Shown here piece after piece: positions 55,232 through 63,312 of a DNA stretch of 64,000 nucleotides. This DNA is from Saccharothrix sp. ST-888 (lineage in GTDB: Bacteria; Actinomycetota; Actinomycetes; Streptomycetales; Streptomycetaceae): positions 1-64,000 of the forward strand of contig NZ_JYJF01000023.1 in NCBI RefSeq assembly GCF_000955975.1. The letters run 5' to 3'. The position numbers and the translations under genes were made by a program. A model generated the notes under the pieces. That model had not been told where the DNA came from. It saw nothing but the letters and a program-made list of their open reading frames with translations, and ran no database searches. Every line of letters starts with the position of its first letter. Position 1 is the first letter of the stretch.

Positions 55232-55305
55232 CTTATATAGAGGAGATAGGCACTCTGATGCATGTCACTCCTCTACATAAGTGCACAAGTGCTTATGTAG
55301 AGGAG
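55232..55305. promoter_or_regulatory. Three operator half-sites CTTATRTAGAGGAG
   Basis: CTTATATAGAGGAG (55232-55245), its inverted form CTCCTCTACATAAG (55268-55281) and CTTATGTAGAGGAG (55292-55305) share one 14-base consensus. The last two form a perfect inverted repeat with a 10-base spacer. A TTGACT lies at 55229, so a promoter may be overlapped. These are the likely sites of the GntR protein. Confidence 0.75.
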
Positions 55306-55754
55306 GTGGGGCCCTTCTTTGGGCTGCTCTGACATGCACAAACGCACCACCGACAACTCAAGAGAGTGATCCACCACCGCAGTCCTTCCGTGACCACGCC
55401 GGTCGGGGTGAGTGGAGACCAGTCGGCCGAGAAGGGGCTCATAACCCCGACCCCTCCGTGTGGGGGACAACGCAACCGACTCAAAAGAACGGCGCGGCTG
55501 ACCTTAGCCAGCGACGACCTCCGGGAGGGATCTCCCCGGGGCGAGCGGTCCGCGTCCAGATGAGAGCCACTTCCTTGCTTCACCAGTGACCACGGTCCCC
55601 GGCACCCGCCCGCGATAAGGCGGCGCGTGCCGGGGTGCCGTGGCTGCTCGTAACAGGCAAGCAGTCAGGCCCGGTTGATGTGGGCCGCCGCGCTCCCGGC
55701 CAAGGATCGCGCGGCGGCCCTCGGGCCTACACGCCTACTGGAAGAGGTAGACCC
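55306..55754. other. Non-coding control region before the transfer operon
   Basis: No supported gene is seen in 449 bases. A strong hairpin (55591-55641) has arms CACGG-T-CCCCGGCAC and GTGCCGGGG-TG-CCGTG. The region probably holds the promoter of the transfer operon and may hold a cis-acting transfer or replication site, but nothing in the sequence proves it. Confidence 0.5.
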
Positions 55755-56045
55755 GTGGAATCGATTGTTGCAGGACAGCGGGCCGCGAACGTGGACGAGT
55801 TCGCGGAGTTGGCCCTCGGGGTCGATGTGGAGCTGTTCACCGGCCCGGCCGGTCCGGAGTCGCTCGCCGACCGCGCCGCCCGGCTGGGCGCCGCGCAGGA
55901 CATCCTGGCGGTCCTGCGTCGGGAGGCCCCGGAGCTGGCCGCGTACGCCGAGCGGCTGTTGAAGTCGGCGCTGGCGGTACTGCCTGCCGCCCGCCGTGTC
56001 GTCGGCGCCGGTCGTGGGACGGTCGGGCTGGGGGTGGCGGCATGA
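55755..56045 (+). CDS. Small Ala/Leu-rich protein of the element (96 aa)
   Basis: The GTG at 55755 has GAAGAGGT upstream and gives 96 residues. The helical part, AARLGAAQDILAVLRREAPE then LAAYAERLLKSALAVLPAA, could be a coiled-coil or short helical bundle. Its stop overlaps the start of the next gene, so it begins the transfer operon. I do not recognise the family. Confidence 0.65.
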   Translation: MESIVAGQRAANVDEFAELALGVDVELFTGPAGPESLADRAARLGAAQDILAVLRREAPELAAYAERLLKSALAVLPAARRVVGAGRGTVGLGVAA

Positions 56046-56263
56046 GCGCCCGTCCTGTGCTGGGCGCGTTGCGGCGCCTGCGGTTGCTCGCCACCCTTGC
56101 CGGTCTGGCGTGGCTGGTCGGTATCGCCCCGGCCGCCCCGGTGCGGATCGTGCTGGCCGTGGCCGTCGTCGCCACCGTGGTCCTCGAAGCTGCGGCGGAT
56201 GCCGGGATGCGGCCGGGCCCGGTTCGCCTCACCGGCTGGGGCCACCCCGGGGGTGGCGAATGA
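56042..56263 (+). CDS. Small two-span membrane protein (73 aa)
   Basis: ATG at 56042 overlaps the previous stop (ATGA). The 73 residues contain two hydrophobic stretches, LRLLATLAGLAWLVGIAPAA and IVLAVAVVATVVLEAAA. It ends in an ATGA overlap with the DUF2637 gene. In AICEs small membrane proteins of this kind accompany the spread genes. No further function is evident. Confidence 0.7.
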   Translation: MSARPVLGALRRLRLLATLAGLAWLVGIAPAAPVRIVLAVAVVATVVLEAAADAGMRPGPVRLTGWGHPGGGE

Positions 56264-57270
56264 GCCGGGCCGCCAAGGGCTGGCTGGTCGCCGCGCTGCT
56301 GGTCGTCGTCGCCATGGCGTTCGGCGTGTCGTGGAACGCCCTGCACGACATTGCCGCCGCCACCGGTGCCCGGGGCTGGCCGGCCGTCCTGTACCCGTTC
56401 GTGGTGGACGGGTTGATGGCCCTGGCCCTGGCCGCCTCCCTGATCCTGACCGGTAAGGACCGCACGTTCGCGTTGTCGGTCCTCGGCGCGTACACCGCCG
56501 CCTCACTGGTCCTGAACTACGTGCACGGCTTGGTGCCCGCGCTGCACACTGACCCCGGGCACACGCGGCTGGCCGGGTGGGCGTGGGTGCACTGGCTGCT
56601 GGTGGGCATCGCCGCCGGACTGCCGGTCGGCAGCATCTTCTTCGGTTCCGATCTGGTGGCCCGCGTCCTGCACCACCGCCCGGACGCACCCGCACACGGG
56701 GCGCACGGCAGCGCCGGACAGCAACAGCCCGATGCCGAGCCTGTGCACGCGCAGGCGCCGGTCACGGAAGCGGCGGAAGCGCCCGGGTGGCGCCCGGCCG
56801 AGGCCGCCGACGACAGCGTGTATGCCCCGCAGGCCGACCCTGCCGCAACGGCTGGTCAGCCCGCGACTGCCCCTCCCGCCGTGCACGTTCCCGACAATTC
56901 GCCAGAAATCGCCACCGCTGTGGCGGAGCCGCCCGCGCCGGTGCGCACGAAGCCGCGCACCGCTCCGGCCCCGCGCCGCGCTCGGCCGCTCCCGGGGGCG
57001 GCGAAGAACGCGCGCCCGGTGCGCACGGATGACGAACTGCTGGCGCACCTGCGGCAGTTGCTCGCGGATGCCGACGGGCCGCTGTCGCAGCGCGCCGTGC
57101 TCGCCGCGCTCGGCATCGGTGTGCCGCGTCTGCGCGCACTGCTGGACGCGAACGGCCTCACCCTCGCCCCCAGCCCGGAGCCCGTCCGGCCTGATCTGCG
57201 GCTGCTGGATGCCATCGACCAGGCCGAGCAGTCCAAGCCGACGGGGGAGCCGCAGGAGGTGGCCTCGTGA
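56260..57270 (+). CDS. DUF2637 membrane protein (SpdB-like) of the transfer operon
   Basis: The 336-residue protein has four membrane spans in the first 140 residues, with the DUF2637 landmarks AFGVSWNALHDIAAATGARG and LYPFVVDGLMALALAASLIL. A long Pro/Ala-rich linker follows, then a C-terminal helical domain with LLADADGPLSQRAVLAALGI and GVPRLRALLDANGL, which looks like a winged or homeodomain-like helix set. SpdB proteins help spread the element within the recipient mycelium. It overlaps both neighbours by four bases. Confidence 0.85.
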   Translation: MSRAAKGWLVAALLVVVAMAFGVSWNALHDIAAATGARGWPAVLYPFVVDGLMALALAASLILTGKDRTFALSVLGAYTAASLVLNYVHGLVPALHTDPGHTRLAGWAWVHWLLVGIAAGLPVGSIFFGSDLVARVLHHRPDAPAHGAHGSAGQQQPDAEPVHAQAPVTEAAEAPGWRPAEAADDSVYAPQADPAATAGQPATAPPAVHVPDNSPEIATAVAEPPAPVRTKPRTAPAPRRARPLPGAAKNARPVRTDDELLAHLRQLLADADGPLSQRAVLAALGIGVPRLRALLDANGLTLAPSPEPVRPDLRLLDAIDQAEQSKPTGEPQEVAS

Positions 57271-57602
57271 GCGCGATCGAGCAGATCCCGGCCGCCCGGG
57301 CGCTGATGGCCATCGTCGTCACCTGCGGTGACCTGCCCGCGCCGGAACTCGCCATCCGCAACCTCGTCTTCAACGGCCTCGACGACAAGCCGACCGTCGA
57401 ATGGGGCGTGGAGATCAGCCTGCACGGCGGCCTGCCCCACTTCGAGCAGTGGCGCGGTGCCCTCGGCTTCGACCCGGCCGATGTCGACCACGCAGAGCGC
57501 CACGATCTCGGCTGGCTGACCGTTACCGCCCGCTATGCCGGTATCCCGGTCCGGCTGATCGGCTACTACGACCCGTACAGCGACCAGGAGCAGGCGTCGT
57601 GA
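57267..57602 (+). CDS. Hypothetical protein of the element (111 aa)
   Basis: GTG at 57267 overlaps the DUF2637 stop. The 111 residues look like a small alpha/beta domain, with ELAIRNLVFNGLDDKPTVEW then GLPHFEQWRGALGFDPADV and RYAGIPVRLIGYYDPYSD. Its layout resembles small proteins seen in many streptomycete AICEs. It overlaps the next gene by four bases. The function is unknown. Confidence 0.7.
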   Translation: MSAIEQIPAARALMAIVVTCGDLPAPELAIRNLVFNGLDDKPTVEWGVEISLHGGLPHFEQWRGALGFDPADVDHAERHDLGWLTVTARYAGIPVRLIGYYDPYSDQEQAS

Positions 57603-58048
57603 GGCTGACCGACCCGGGTGGCCTGTTCGCCGCCCTGCACAGGCTCCACCTGCCCGCCTGTGACTACGTGGTGTGCGGCTCCGCCGTGCTCTACGCCCGG
57701 GGCCTGCGGGCCCGGATCGGGGACCTCGACGTGCTGGCGCGCGGACAGGCATGGCGGATCGCCACTACTCTCGCCCGCCCCATCCGGCCGCCGTCCGGGC
57801 ATGGCTGGGCCGTCTACCACCCCGGTGCCGCGATCGAGATCGTGGACCGCTGGACCCCCGGTTGGTCGACCGGCGAGCTCTTCGAAGGCGCCGACGTGAT
57901 CGACGGCATCCGCTTCATGCGCCTGGGCGATGTCCTGCGCTGGAAAGAGGCCGCCCGCCGCCCGAAGGACGGGCCCGACATCGCCGCCATCCACCGCCTC
58001 CACGCCCTGTGGACCGGCACCCCCTCACCCGCGCCCCACGCCATCTGA
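57599..58048 (+). CDS. Nucleotidyltransferase-like protein
   Basis: GTG at 57599 overlaps the previous stop. The 149 residues contain CGSAVLYARGLRARIGDLDV, which has the GS-x-DxD layout of the minimal nucleotidyltransferase superfamily, and DVLRWKEAARRPKDGPDIAA near the end, like the RKKDxxDI ending of substrate-binding NTases. The second Asp of DLDV fits the metal site. Its partner or target is unknown; similar NTases serve in toxin-antitoxin or tRNA-modifying systems. Confidence 0.65.
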   Translation: MRLTDPGGLFAALHRLHLPACDYVVCGSAVLYARGLRARIGDLDVLARGQAWRIATTLARPIRPPSGHGWAVYHPGAAIEIVDRWTPGWSTGELFEGADVIDGIRFMRLGDVLRWKEAARRPKDGPDIAAIHRLHALWTGTPSPAPHAI

Positions 58049-58072
58049 CCCCAGCCACGAGACGAGGATCCC

Positions 58073-58252
58073 GTGTTCAAGCGCAAGGACTCCAGCGGCC
58101 CCAAGCCCACCGGCAGCCCGTCCACTGACGGTTCCGCCTTCGGCCGTGCCCTGATGGGCATCACCGGCCCCGACCTCGACGCCCAGGCCAAGCGGCGCGA
58201 CTCCCAGCGACGCGCCGCTGAGCCGCTGCTGCGCGAGGAAGACGACGACTGA
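58073..58252 (+). CDS. Small polar protein (59 aa)
   Basis: GTG at 58073 follows a GAGGATC ribosome-binding site and gives 59 residues. The sequence is polar, with AFGRALMGITGPDLDAQAKR and a highly acidic C-terminus (EEDDD). It lies between the NTase-like gene and the SpdD-like gene, 24 and 17 bases away. The coding bias of third positions supports it. Function unknown. Confidence 0.6.
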   Translation: MFKRKDSSGPKPTGSPSTDGSAFGRALMGITGPDLDAQAKRRDSQRRAAEPLLREEDDD

Positions 58253-58269
58253 CCGGAGGTACCACTGTC

Positions 58270-58644
58270 ATGACCGACCAGACCCCCGTCATCACGGTCG
58301 AGCAGATCGCCGCTCTGCTCGCCGACGTGCAGCTCGCCCAGGAGAACGGCACGCCCGCCACGGCCGCTGTGGCCCAGCATCCGGCCGTCGCGCGGGTCAT
58401 CACCGCCGCTCTGCCGGTGCCCGCCCAGCCCTCCCCGGTGCCGGTGCCCGCCCTGGCTCCGCCGGTCCCAGCCGGCCGCCCGGTGGGCCAGTACCTCGCC
58501 GCTGGCGCCGGTGCGGCCGCCGTGCTGATCCCCATCCTGCTGGCCACCACCGCCGCCCTGATCGCGGCCGGGATGGCCGCCCTGTCCCTGGCCGTGACCG
58601 CCCTGGTCATCCGCTGGATCATCCGCGACATGCGACGCGGCTGA
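58270..58644 (+). CDS. SpdD-like spread protein
   Basis: The 124-residue protein has a polar Pro/Val-rich first half and a hydrophobic second half with RPVGQYLAAGAGAAAVLIPI and two membrane spans, ending IRWIIRDMRRG. This is the layout of SpdD-like proteins of Streptomyces plasmids and AICEs, which help move the element between mycelial compartments. CGGAGG precedes the ATG. Small genes on both sides are in the same direction. Confidence 0.8.
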   Translation: MTDQTPVITVEQIAALLADVQLAQENGTPATAAVAQHPAVARVITAALPVPAQPSPVPVPALAPPVPAGRPVGQYLAAGAGAAAVLIPILLATTAALIAAGMAALSLAVTALVIRWIIRDMRRG

Positions 58645-58665
58645 TCCATCTCCGAAAGGACCGTC

Positions 58666-58848
58666 ATGCCCCGCTACAGCTACCAGTCGGCGCCCGGTCT
58701 GCGGATCCGCACCACCCACTTCGCCGGAAGCGCCGAGGAGTTCGCGCAGGCCCTCGCCGAAGACTGCCGGGCCGACTACGGAACCGAGCCCGACGTCCGC
58801 GTCTGGGACGGCCCGATCACCGAACCGCCCGCCGCCACCGCCCGCTGA
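58666..58848 (+). CDS. Small hypothetical protein (60 aa)
   Basis: ATG at 58666 has GAAAGG upstream. The 60-residue product begins MPRYSYQSAPGLRIRTTHF and ends with an acidic/Pro-rich tail. It is one of a series of small genes before traB, all in one direction with short gaps. No family is recognised. Confidence 0.6.
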   Translation: MPRYSYQSAPGLRIRTTHFAGSAEEFAQALAEDCRADYGTEPDVRVWDGPITEPPAATAR

Positions 58849-58863
58849 AAAGAGGACACCGAC

Positions 58864-59079
58864 ATGCCGTTCTTCGAGCTGGACCCCGAGAAGTTCGGCG
58901 CGGACAACCCGCGCGACGCCGCCCGCCTGTTCCGCCTGTGCGCGAAGGCCACCCGGCTGGAGCAGGCCGGCCGCTCCACCACCGCCGTGGAGCAGGAGAT
59001 GGAGCGGATCCGGGAGGACTCCCGCCTGCGGGCCGAGGCCCGGCAGGCCGAGCGCGACGCCCAGCGACGCGGTCGCTGA
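58864..59079 (+). CDS. Small helical protein (71 aa)
   Basis: ATG at 58864 has AGAGGA upstream. The second half (TAVEQEMERIREDSRLRAEA) is a strongly charged helix, possibly a coiled coil; the first half begins MPFFELDPEKFGADNPRDAA. It lies 90 bases before traB. Function unknown. Confidence 0.65.
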   Translation: MPFFELDPEKFGADNPRDAARLFRLCAKATRLEQAGRSTTAVEQEMERIREDSRLRAEARQAERDAQRRGR

Positions 59080-59169
59080 ATCCGCCCCGGGGAGGCCGAC
59101 AAGCCGCCAAGCATCGACCGGCCGCCCCGGGCCCCTGGCCACCTCGCAGCAGACAGGAGAAGTCCCATC

Positions 59170-61431
59170 ATGACCGACACCGCCCCCCAGGGGCCCGTCC
59201 TGGGCACCGTCCACGACCTCGACGAGCGCCGCGCCGCCCGGCCCGTCCACCTGGTCAAGCCCAACCCCGACCCCAACCCCAGCCCCGATCCCGCCCCGAT
59301 AGAGGACACCACCGCTGTTCCCGCCCCGGGCGCCGGGGTGGACCGGCTCCCGCAGCCGCGCGTCCCGGTGTGGGTGCGCGGTGGCCGCGCGGTGCGGGTG
59401 GTGGCCACCCACGACCGGACCCGCACCACCGGCCGGTTCGTGGTCCGCCACGGCTCCTACGTGCTGGCGGGTGGCGCGATCGCCGCCCGGCGTGCGTGGG
59501 AGGGCCGGACCCTGGCCCGTTACGAGCGGATGATGCGCGCGGCCGAAGCCGCCGGGCAGGTTGAGCAGGTGCTGGAGTGGGAGGCCCGCGCTGCGGCTTT
59601 CCGCTCGGCCCGGCACCGGCGGCGCATGGATCTGATCACCTCCCCGGTGACCGTCGCGAAGAGCGCCGTTGTCGGTGCCGCCGCCACGGAGGGCAGCCTG
59701 CTGGCTCTCGGCGTGGTCCTGGCCATCGCGGAGAAGGACATCTCCCAGGTCATCGTCCCGACCATGACCGCGATCGATCTGATCCGCTGGGCGGTCTTCC
59801 TGATCAGCATCATCTGGGGGCCGCTCATGGTGGCCGGTCCGTGGCTGGCGCTGGCGTCGCTGTGGGCGATCGGGCGCCACCGTCAGGCCGCCCCCGCCTG
59901 GTCCCTGCCCGCCGGCCAGGCCAGCACCGGCGGGGCGCCGATCACCCCCTCGATCGTGGTCACCGCCCTGCGGGACCTCGGGGTCGCCCCGCTGCGGAAC
60001 GCCATCAAGGAGATGGGCGACGCGGGTGCGGCGATGCTCGGCCCGATCCGGATCGCCGGATGCGGAGTCGAAGTCGACGTCACCCTCCCGTCCGGGGTGT
60101 CCACCGACGAGGTGCAAAAGCGCCGCCGGAAGCTGGCGGAGAACCTCAGCAGGCACGAGCACGAGGTGTTCGTGACGATCCCTCAGGCCGCCCGCACGGT
60201 GCGGCTGTGGATCGCCGACTCCGGCGCGCTGGACGAGCCGATCGGACCCTCGCCGCTCACCACCGACCCCGACCTTGCCGCCGACCTCTACACCGGCCGC
60301 GCGCCGTGGGGGCAGGACCTGCGCGGTGACGCCGCGCTGCTGAGCCTGCTGCAGCGCCACCTGCTGATCACCGGCCTGTCCAACCAGGGCAAGACCGCCA
60401 GCCTGCGGGCCCTGGCCCTGTGGCTGGCCCTGGACACCAGCGTCGAGTTCCGGATCGCCGACCTCAAGGGCGTCGGTGACTGGCGCATGTTCGACGGCCT
60501 GGCCACCGTGTTGATCCAGGGCCCGACCGATGACCACGTCATCCAGGCCACCCACATGCTCGAAGCGGGCGTGCGGGATATGGAGAAGCGGATCGCACTG
60601 CTGGAGGCGTCCGGCGCCACCGACGGCGTGACCCGCGAGATGGCCCGCACCGACCCGCGTTTCCGCCCGCTGGTGCTGCTGGTTGACGAAGCGCAGGTGG
60701 CGTTCATGTGCCCGGCCCTGGGGGACGACAAGCGCCCGTACGGCGGGGTGAAGGCCACCTCGCGGTACTTCATGGCCGCCCGGAAAATCCACAACCAGGG
60801 GCGCGCGGTGAACGTGGTGCTGTGGCAGGGCACCCAGGACCCGACCGACCAGAACCTTCCCAAGCTGGTCCGCGAGGGCGCGCACATCCGCGCGTCGCTC
60901 GTGCTCGGCACGGAGGAGCAGGCCCGGATGGCGCTGGGGGACAAGGCCGTCAACGGCGGCGCCGCCCCGCACAAGCTCCGGCAAGGGTTGGACAAGGGCA
61001 CCGTCGTCGTCGCCGGTGACGGGGTGAAGCTCGCCCCCGGGCAGAGCAGCATCACCATCCGCACGCACTTCATCTCCGGCGAGCAGGCCGCCGAGATCGC
61101 CGACCGTGCCAAGGCCCGCCGCTGCGGGGTGACGACGCTCGGGTCGGTCGAGATCCCCGAGCAGGCCGATCCGCTGGCTGACGTGGCGGCCGTGCTCGGC
61201 GACGCGGTCCGGATGCGCACGCAGGAAGTCCTCTCGGGCCTGGCGGCGCGGAACCCGGGCGAGTACCGGGGGTGGACTTTCGCCGACCTGAAGACCGTCC
61301 TTGAGGCGGTGGGGGCGGCGCCGTACAAGTCCGACGGGCAGATGGTCGTGGCCCGTGACCGGGTCACCGAAGCCCTCAAAATCCGGGCCGAAGCCGCCGC
61401 CGGGGACGACGCGGACGGCGCTTTCGCGTAG
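59170..61431 (+). CDS. traB: FtsK/SpoIIIE-like conjugal DNA translocase TraB
   Basis: The 753-residue protein is the single-protein transfer motor of AICEs, which moves double-stranded DNA between hyphae as a hexameric pore. Two or three membrane spans lie near residues 170-240. The ATPase domain has Walker A ITGLSNQGKTASLRALALW near residue 399 and Walker B PLVLLVDEAQVAF near 498. A C-terminal winged-helix-like part would read the cis-acting clt repeats. The N-terminus is Pro/Asp-rich. A GGAGAAG ribosome-binding site precedes the ATG. Confidence 0.92.
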   Translation: MTDTAPQGPVLGTVHDLDERRAARPVHLVKPNPDPNPSPDPAPIEDTTAVPAPGAGVDRLPQPRVPVWVRGGRAVRVVATHDRTRTTGRFVVRHGSYVLAGGAIAARRAWEGRTLARYERMMRAAEAAGQVEQVLEWEARAAAFRSARHRRRMDLITSPVTVAKSAVVGAAATEGSLLALGVVLAIAEKDISQVIVPTMTAIDLIRWAVFLISIIWGPLMVAGPWLALASLWAIGRHRQAAPAWSLPAGQASTGGAPITPSIVVTALRDLGVAPLRNAIKEMGDAGAAMLGPIRIAGCGVEVDVTLPSGVSTDEVQKRRRKLAENLSRHEHEVFVTIPQAARTVRLWIADSGALDEPIGPSPLTTDPDLAADLYTGRAPWGQDLRGDAALLSLLQRHLLITGLSNQGKTASLRALALWLALDTSVEFRIADLKGVGDWRMFDGLATVLIQGPTDDHVIQATHMLEAGVRDMEKRIALLEASGATDGVTREMARTDPRFRPLVLLVDEAQVAFMCPALGDDKRPYGGVKATSRYFMAARKIHNQGRAVNVVLWQGTQDPTDQNLPKLVREGAHIRASLVLGTEEQARMALGDKAVNGGAAPHKLRQGLDKGTVVVAGDGVKLAPGQSSITIRTHFISGEQAAEIADRAKARRCGVTTLGSVEIPEQADPLADVAAVLGDAVRMRTQEVLSGLAARNPGEYRGWTFADLKTVLEAVGAAPYKSDGQMVVARDRVTEALKIRAEAAAGDDADGAFA

Positions 61432-61447
61432 AGGGAGGCGTCAGAGA

Positions 61448-61595
61448 GGCAGGGAGTTCTCCCTGACCGCCTCCCTGACCGCCTCCCTGGGCCTGATCAG
61501 CCAAAACACCCTTTCAGGGAGGCAGGGAGGCACCCCGCGCACCCCCTCGGGAAGCCCCGAAAGCGCGTTCTGCGGGTGCCTGCCCTGCCTCCCTC
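61448..61595. repeat. Cluster of CTCCCTGACCGC / GGCAGGGAGG repeats after traB
   Basis: Tandem 12-base units CTCCCTGACCGC occur at 61459-61470 and 61471-61482, with a third, altered, at 61483-61494. Inverted copies of the core (GGCAGGGAG) occur at 61448 and 61521, and a further CTGCCTCCCT lies near 61583. This looks like an iteron or clt-type binding array between the transfer and replication genes. Confidence 0.6.
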
Positions 61596-61637
61596 CCCGA
61601 ACAGCCGGCACCCATCCACACCACCCGGAGGACACCC

Positions 61638-61826
61638 GTGTTCGAGCCCAACCAGCTCGTCCTGATCGTCTCCTGCGAGGACGACCCCCGCGCCGCCGGC
61701 CGCACCGGCCGCATCGTCGACGAGGTCCCGCCCGGCCCCCTCACCGGCGGCCGCTGGACCGTCCACCACGGCGGCTTCCTGATCGGCCCCGTCCTGTGCC
61801 ACCCCCACGAACTCCGCGCCCTCTGA
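61638..61826 (+). CDS. Small hypothetical protein (62 aa)
   Basis: GTG at 61638 follows GGAGGA. The 62-residue product begins MFEPNQLVLIVSCEDDPRAA and looks like a small beta-barrel (SH3-like) domain, with GRTGRIVDEVPPGPLTGG and a final PHELRAL. It is the first gene after the repeat cluster. Function unknown. Confidence 0.65.
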   Translation: MFEPNQLVLIVSCEDDPRAAGRTGRIVDEVPPGPLTGGRWTVHHGGFLIGPVLCHPHELRAL

Positions 61827-61863
61827 CCGCCGCCACGCCCGCACCGTTCGGAGAGGACACCCG

Positions 61864-62226
61864 ATGCCCCACCACCCGAACACCCCCACCGCGACTACCC
61901 CGGCCTACCGGTGGCGCTGTGCACCCGACGGCCTCGCCACCCGCCGACAGCTCCGCGCGCAGGGCCTGCGCCCCGGCGGGCAGGACCCCGCCGCCGAGAT
62001 CGAGTGGCGCTCCCGCAAGGCCCGCCGCTGCGGCGGCAAGCGGGTCGCGTACCTCTACCGCGTCGACCTCGCCCGGCCCGTCCGCCCGATGACCCCCGGC
62101 CGAGCCCGCGCCCTGGCCGCCGCCATTCTCGCCCGCCGCACCTGCCCCGCCTGCCGACGCGACGCCGGATACGTCATCCCCCGCTCACTGGGCTGCTGCT
62201 GGCCCTGCTCCACCGCCACCGCCTGA
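61864..62226 (+). CDS. RRQRL-motif zinc-binding protein
   Basis: The 120-residue protein has the segment GLATRRQLRAQGLRPGGQDP, a form of the RRQRL motif known from proteins of streptomycete AICEs, and a C-terminal CPACRRDAGYVIPRSLGC with a further CWPC, four cysteines likely to bind zinc. GAGAGGA precedes the ATG. These proteins travel with the replication genes but their activity is not known. Confidence 0.8.
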   Translation: MPHHPNTPTATTPAYRWRCAPDGLATRRQLRAQGLRPGGQDPAAEIEWRSRKARRCGGKRVAYLYRVDLARPVRPMTPGRARALAAAILARRTCPACRRDAGYVIPRSLGCCWPCSTATA

Positions 62227-62236
62227 GACCGGGCCT

Positions 62237-62458
62237 GTGGCCCTGGACTGGCGCGACGCCCACCACTACGACCGCACCCGCACCCTGCCCTGCCGCTGGT
62301 GCGGCAAGCCCACCCCACTGCGCGACGAGACGCGCAGGCCCTCACACAAGGTCTGCGCCGAGAACGCGATGAACGACAGCGGCGGCCCCCCTCTGCCAAG
62401 AACCGGGGCCGCCGCCGATCCAGCACCGTCACTACAGAACTGGAGACCCCAAGCATGA
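62237..62458 (+). CDS. Small zinc-ribbon-like protein (73 aa)
   Basis: GTG at 62237 gives 73 residues with LPCRWCGKPTPLRDETRRPS and a later KVCAEN, three cysteines in a half-ribbon-like layout. The end overlaps the prim-pol start by four bases, so it is translationally linked. The identity is unknown and the first codons are uncertain. Confidence 0.55.
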   Translation: MALDWRDAHHYDRTRTLPCRWCGKPTPLRDETRRPSHKVCAENAMNDSGGPPLPRTGAAADPAPSLQNWRPQA

Positions 62459-63309
62459 CCCAACCGACCCACATCCGGGGAAAGCACCTGACCGCCGCTC
62501 TCTCCCTGGCGGCCTCCGGGGTGCCCGTGCTGCCGTTGCGAGCCGGGAAGGTGCCGTTCGGCAACTGCCGGAGCTGCGCCGACAACACGTGCGGCGGCCG
62601 GCCGAACATGAAGACCCCCGGCCCCTGCGTCTGCCCGGCGCCCTGCCACGGGTGGGCCGCCGCCACCACCAGCCCCGACGCCATCACCTCCCGGGAGTGG
62701 ATGCGGGCGTGGCGCGAGGGAGCGGCGGTGGCCTACCACCCCGGCGGCGCCAGCCTGACCGTCGTGGACCTCGACAACTCGGAAGCCATTACCTGGGCCA
62801 GGGCAAGCCTGCCCGTCACCCGGACCGTGCGCACGACCCGGGGCGAGCATTGGATCTACCGGGGCGCCATGGCCTCCGCCAACGCTGTGCGGCCCGGTGT
62901 GGACATCAAGTCGCTGATGTCCTACGCGCGGTGGCTCGGCTACGGCGAGGGGGACCTCACGGCCCTGCCGGACGCCGTTCGGGCCCTGCTGGTGAAGGAC
63001 CCCGTCTTGGCCCGGCCGGTGGCAGTCACGGTGCCCGCACCTGCCCAACGCGGGAAGTGCCCCCACCGCAGCCCGGCGTACCTGGAGCGCGGCATCACCA
63101 TGGCGGTCCAGCGCATCACCGACGCGCCCAGCGGCGTGCACGCCGCCGTCTACGGGACGTTCCTCGCGGTGCTGTCGACGCACGGCCGGTGCGGGTGCCT
63201 GACCGACACCCACACGCAACGGTTGTTCGCCGCCGCGCAGGCCAAGGGCGAAACCGCCCGGCACTGCACCGAGGCGTGGGCCAACGCTGCCCACAGGCTG
63301 GGGATGTAG
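62455..63309 (+). CDS. Bifunctional DNA primase/polymerase (prim-pol)
   Basis: The 284-residue protein has an AEP-type prim-pol domain (about residues 10-190). Landmarks are AALSLAASGVPVLPLRAGKV at the start, a Cys-rich insert (CRSCADNTCGG), the metal-site segment LTVVDLDNS and the basic strand TTRGEHWIYRG. It primes replication of the excised element. ATG at 62455 overlaps the previous gene, and a helicase-like gene follows after 3 bases. Confidence 0.88.
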   Translation: MTQPTHIRGKHLTAALSLAASGVPVLPLRAGKVPFGNCRSCADNTCGGRPNMKTPGPCVCPAPCHGWAAATTSPDAITSREWMRAWREGAAVAYHPGGASLTVVDLDNSEAITWARASLPVTRTVRTTRGEHWIYRGAMASANAVRPGVDIKSLMSYARWLGYGEGDLTALPDAVRALLVKDPVLARPVAVTVPAPAQRGKCPHRSPAYLERGITMAVQRITDAPSGVHAAVYGTFLAVLSTHGRCGCLTDTHTQRLFAAAQAKGETARHCTEAWANAAHRLGM

Positions 63310-63312
63310 GCC

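Noticed and set aside
55281..55589. Open frame of about 100 codons after the GntR operators
   Set aside because: No ribosome-binding site, poor third-position bias, and it begins inside the inverted-repeat operator.
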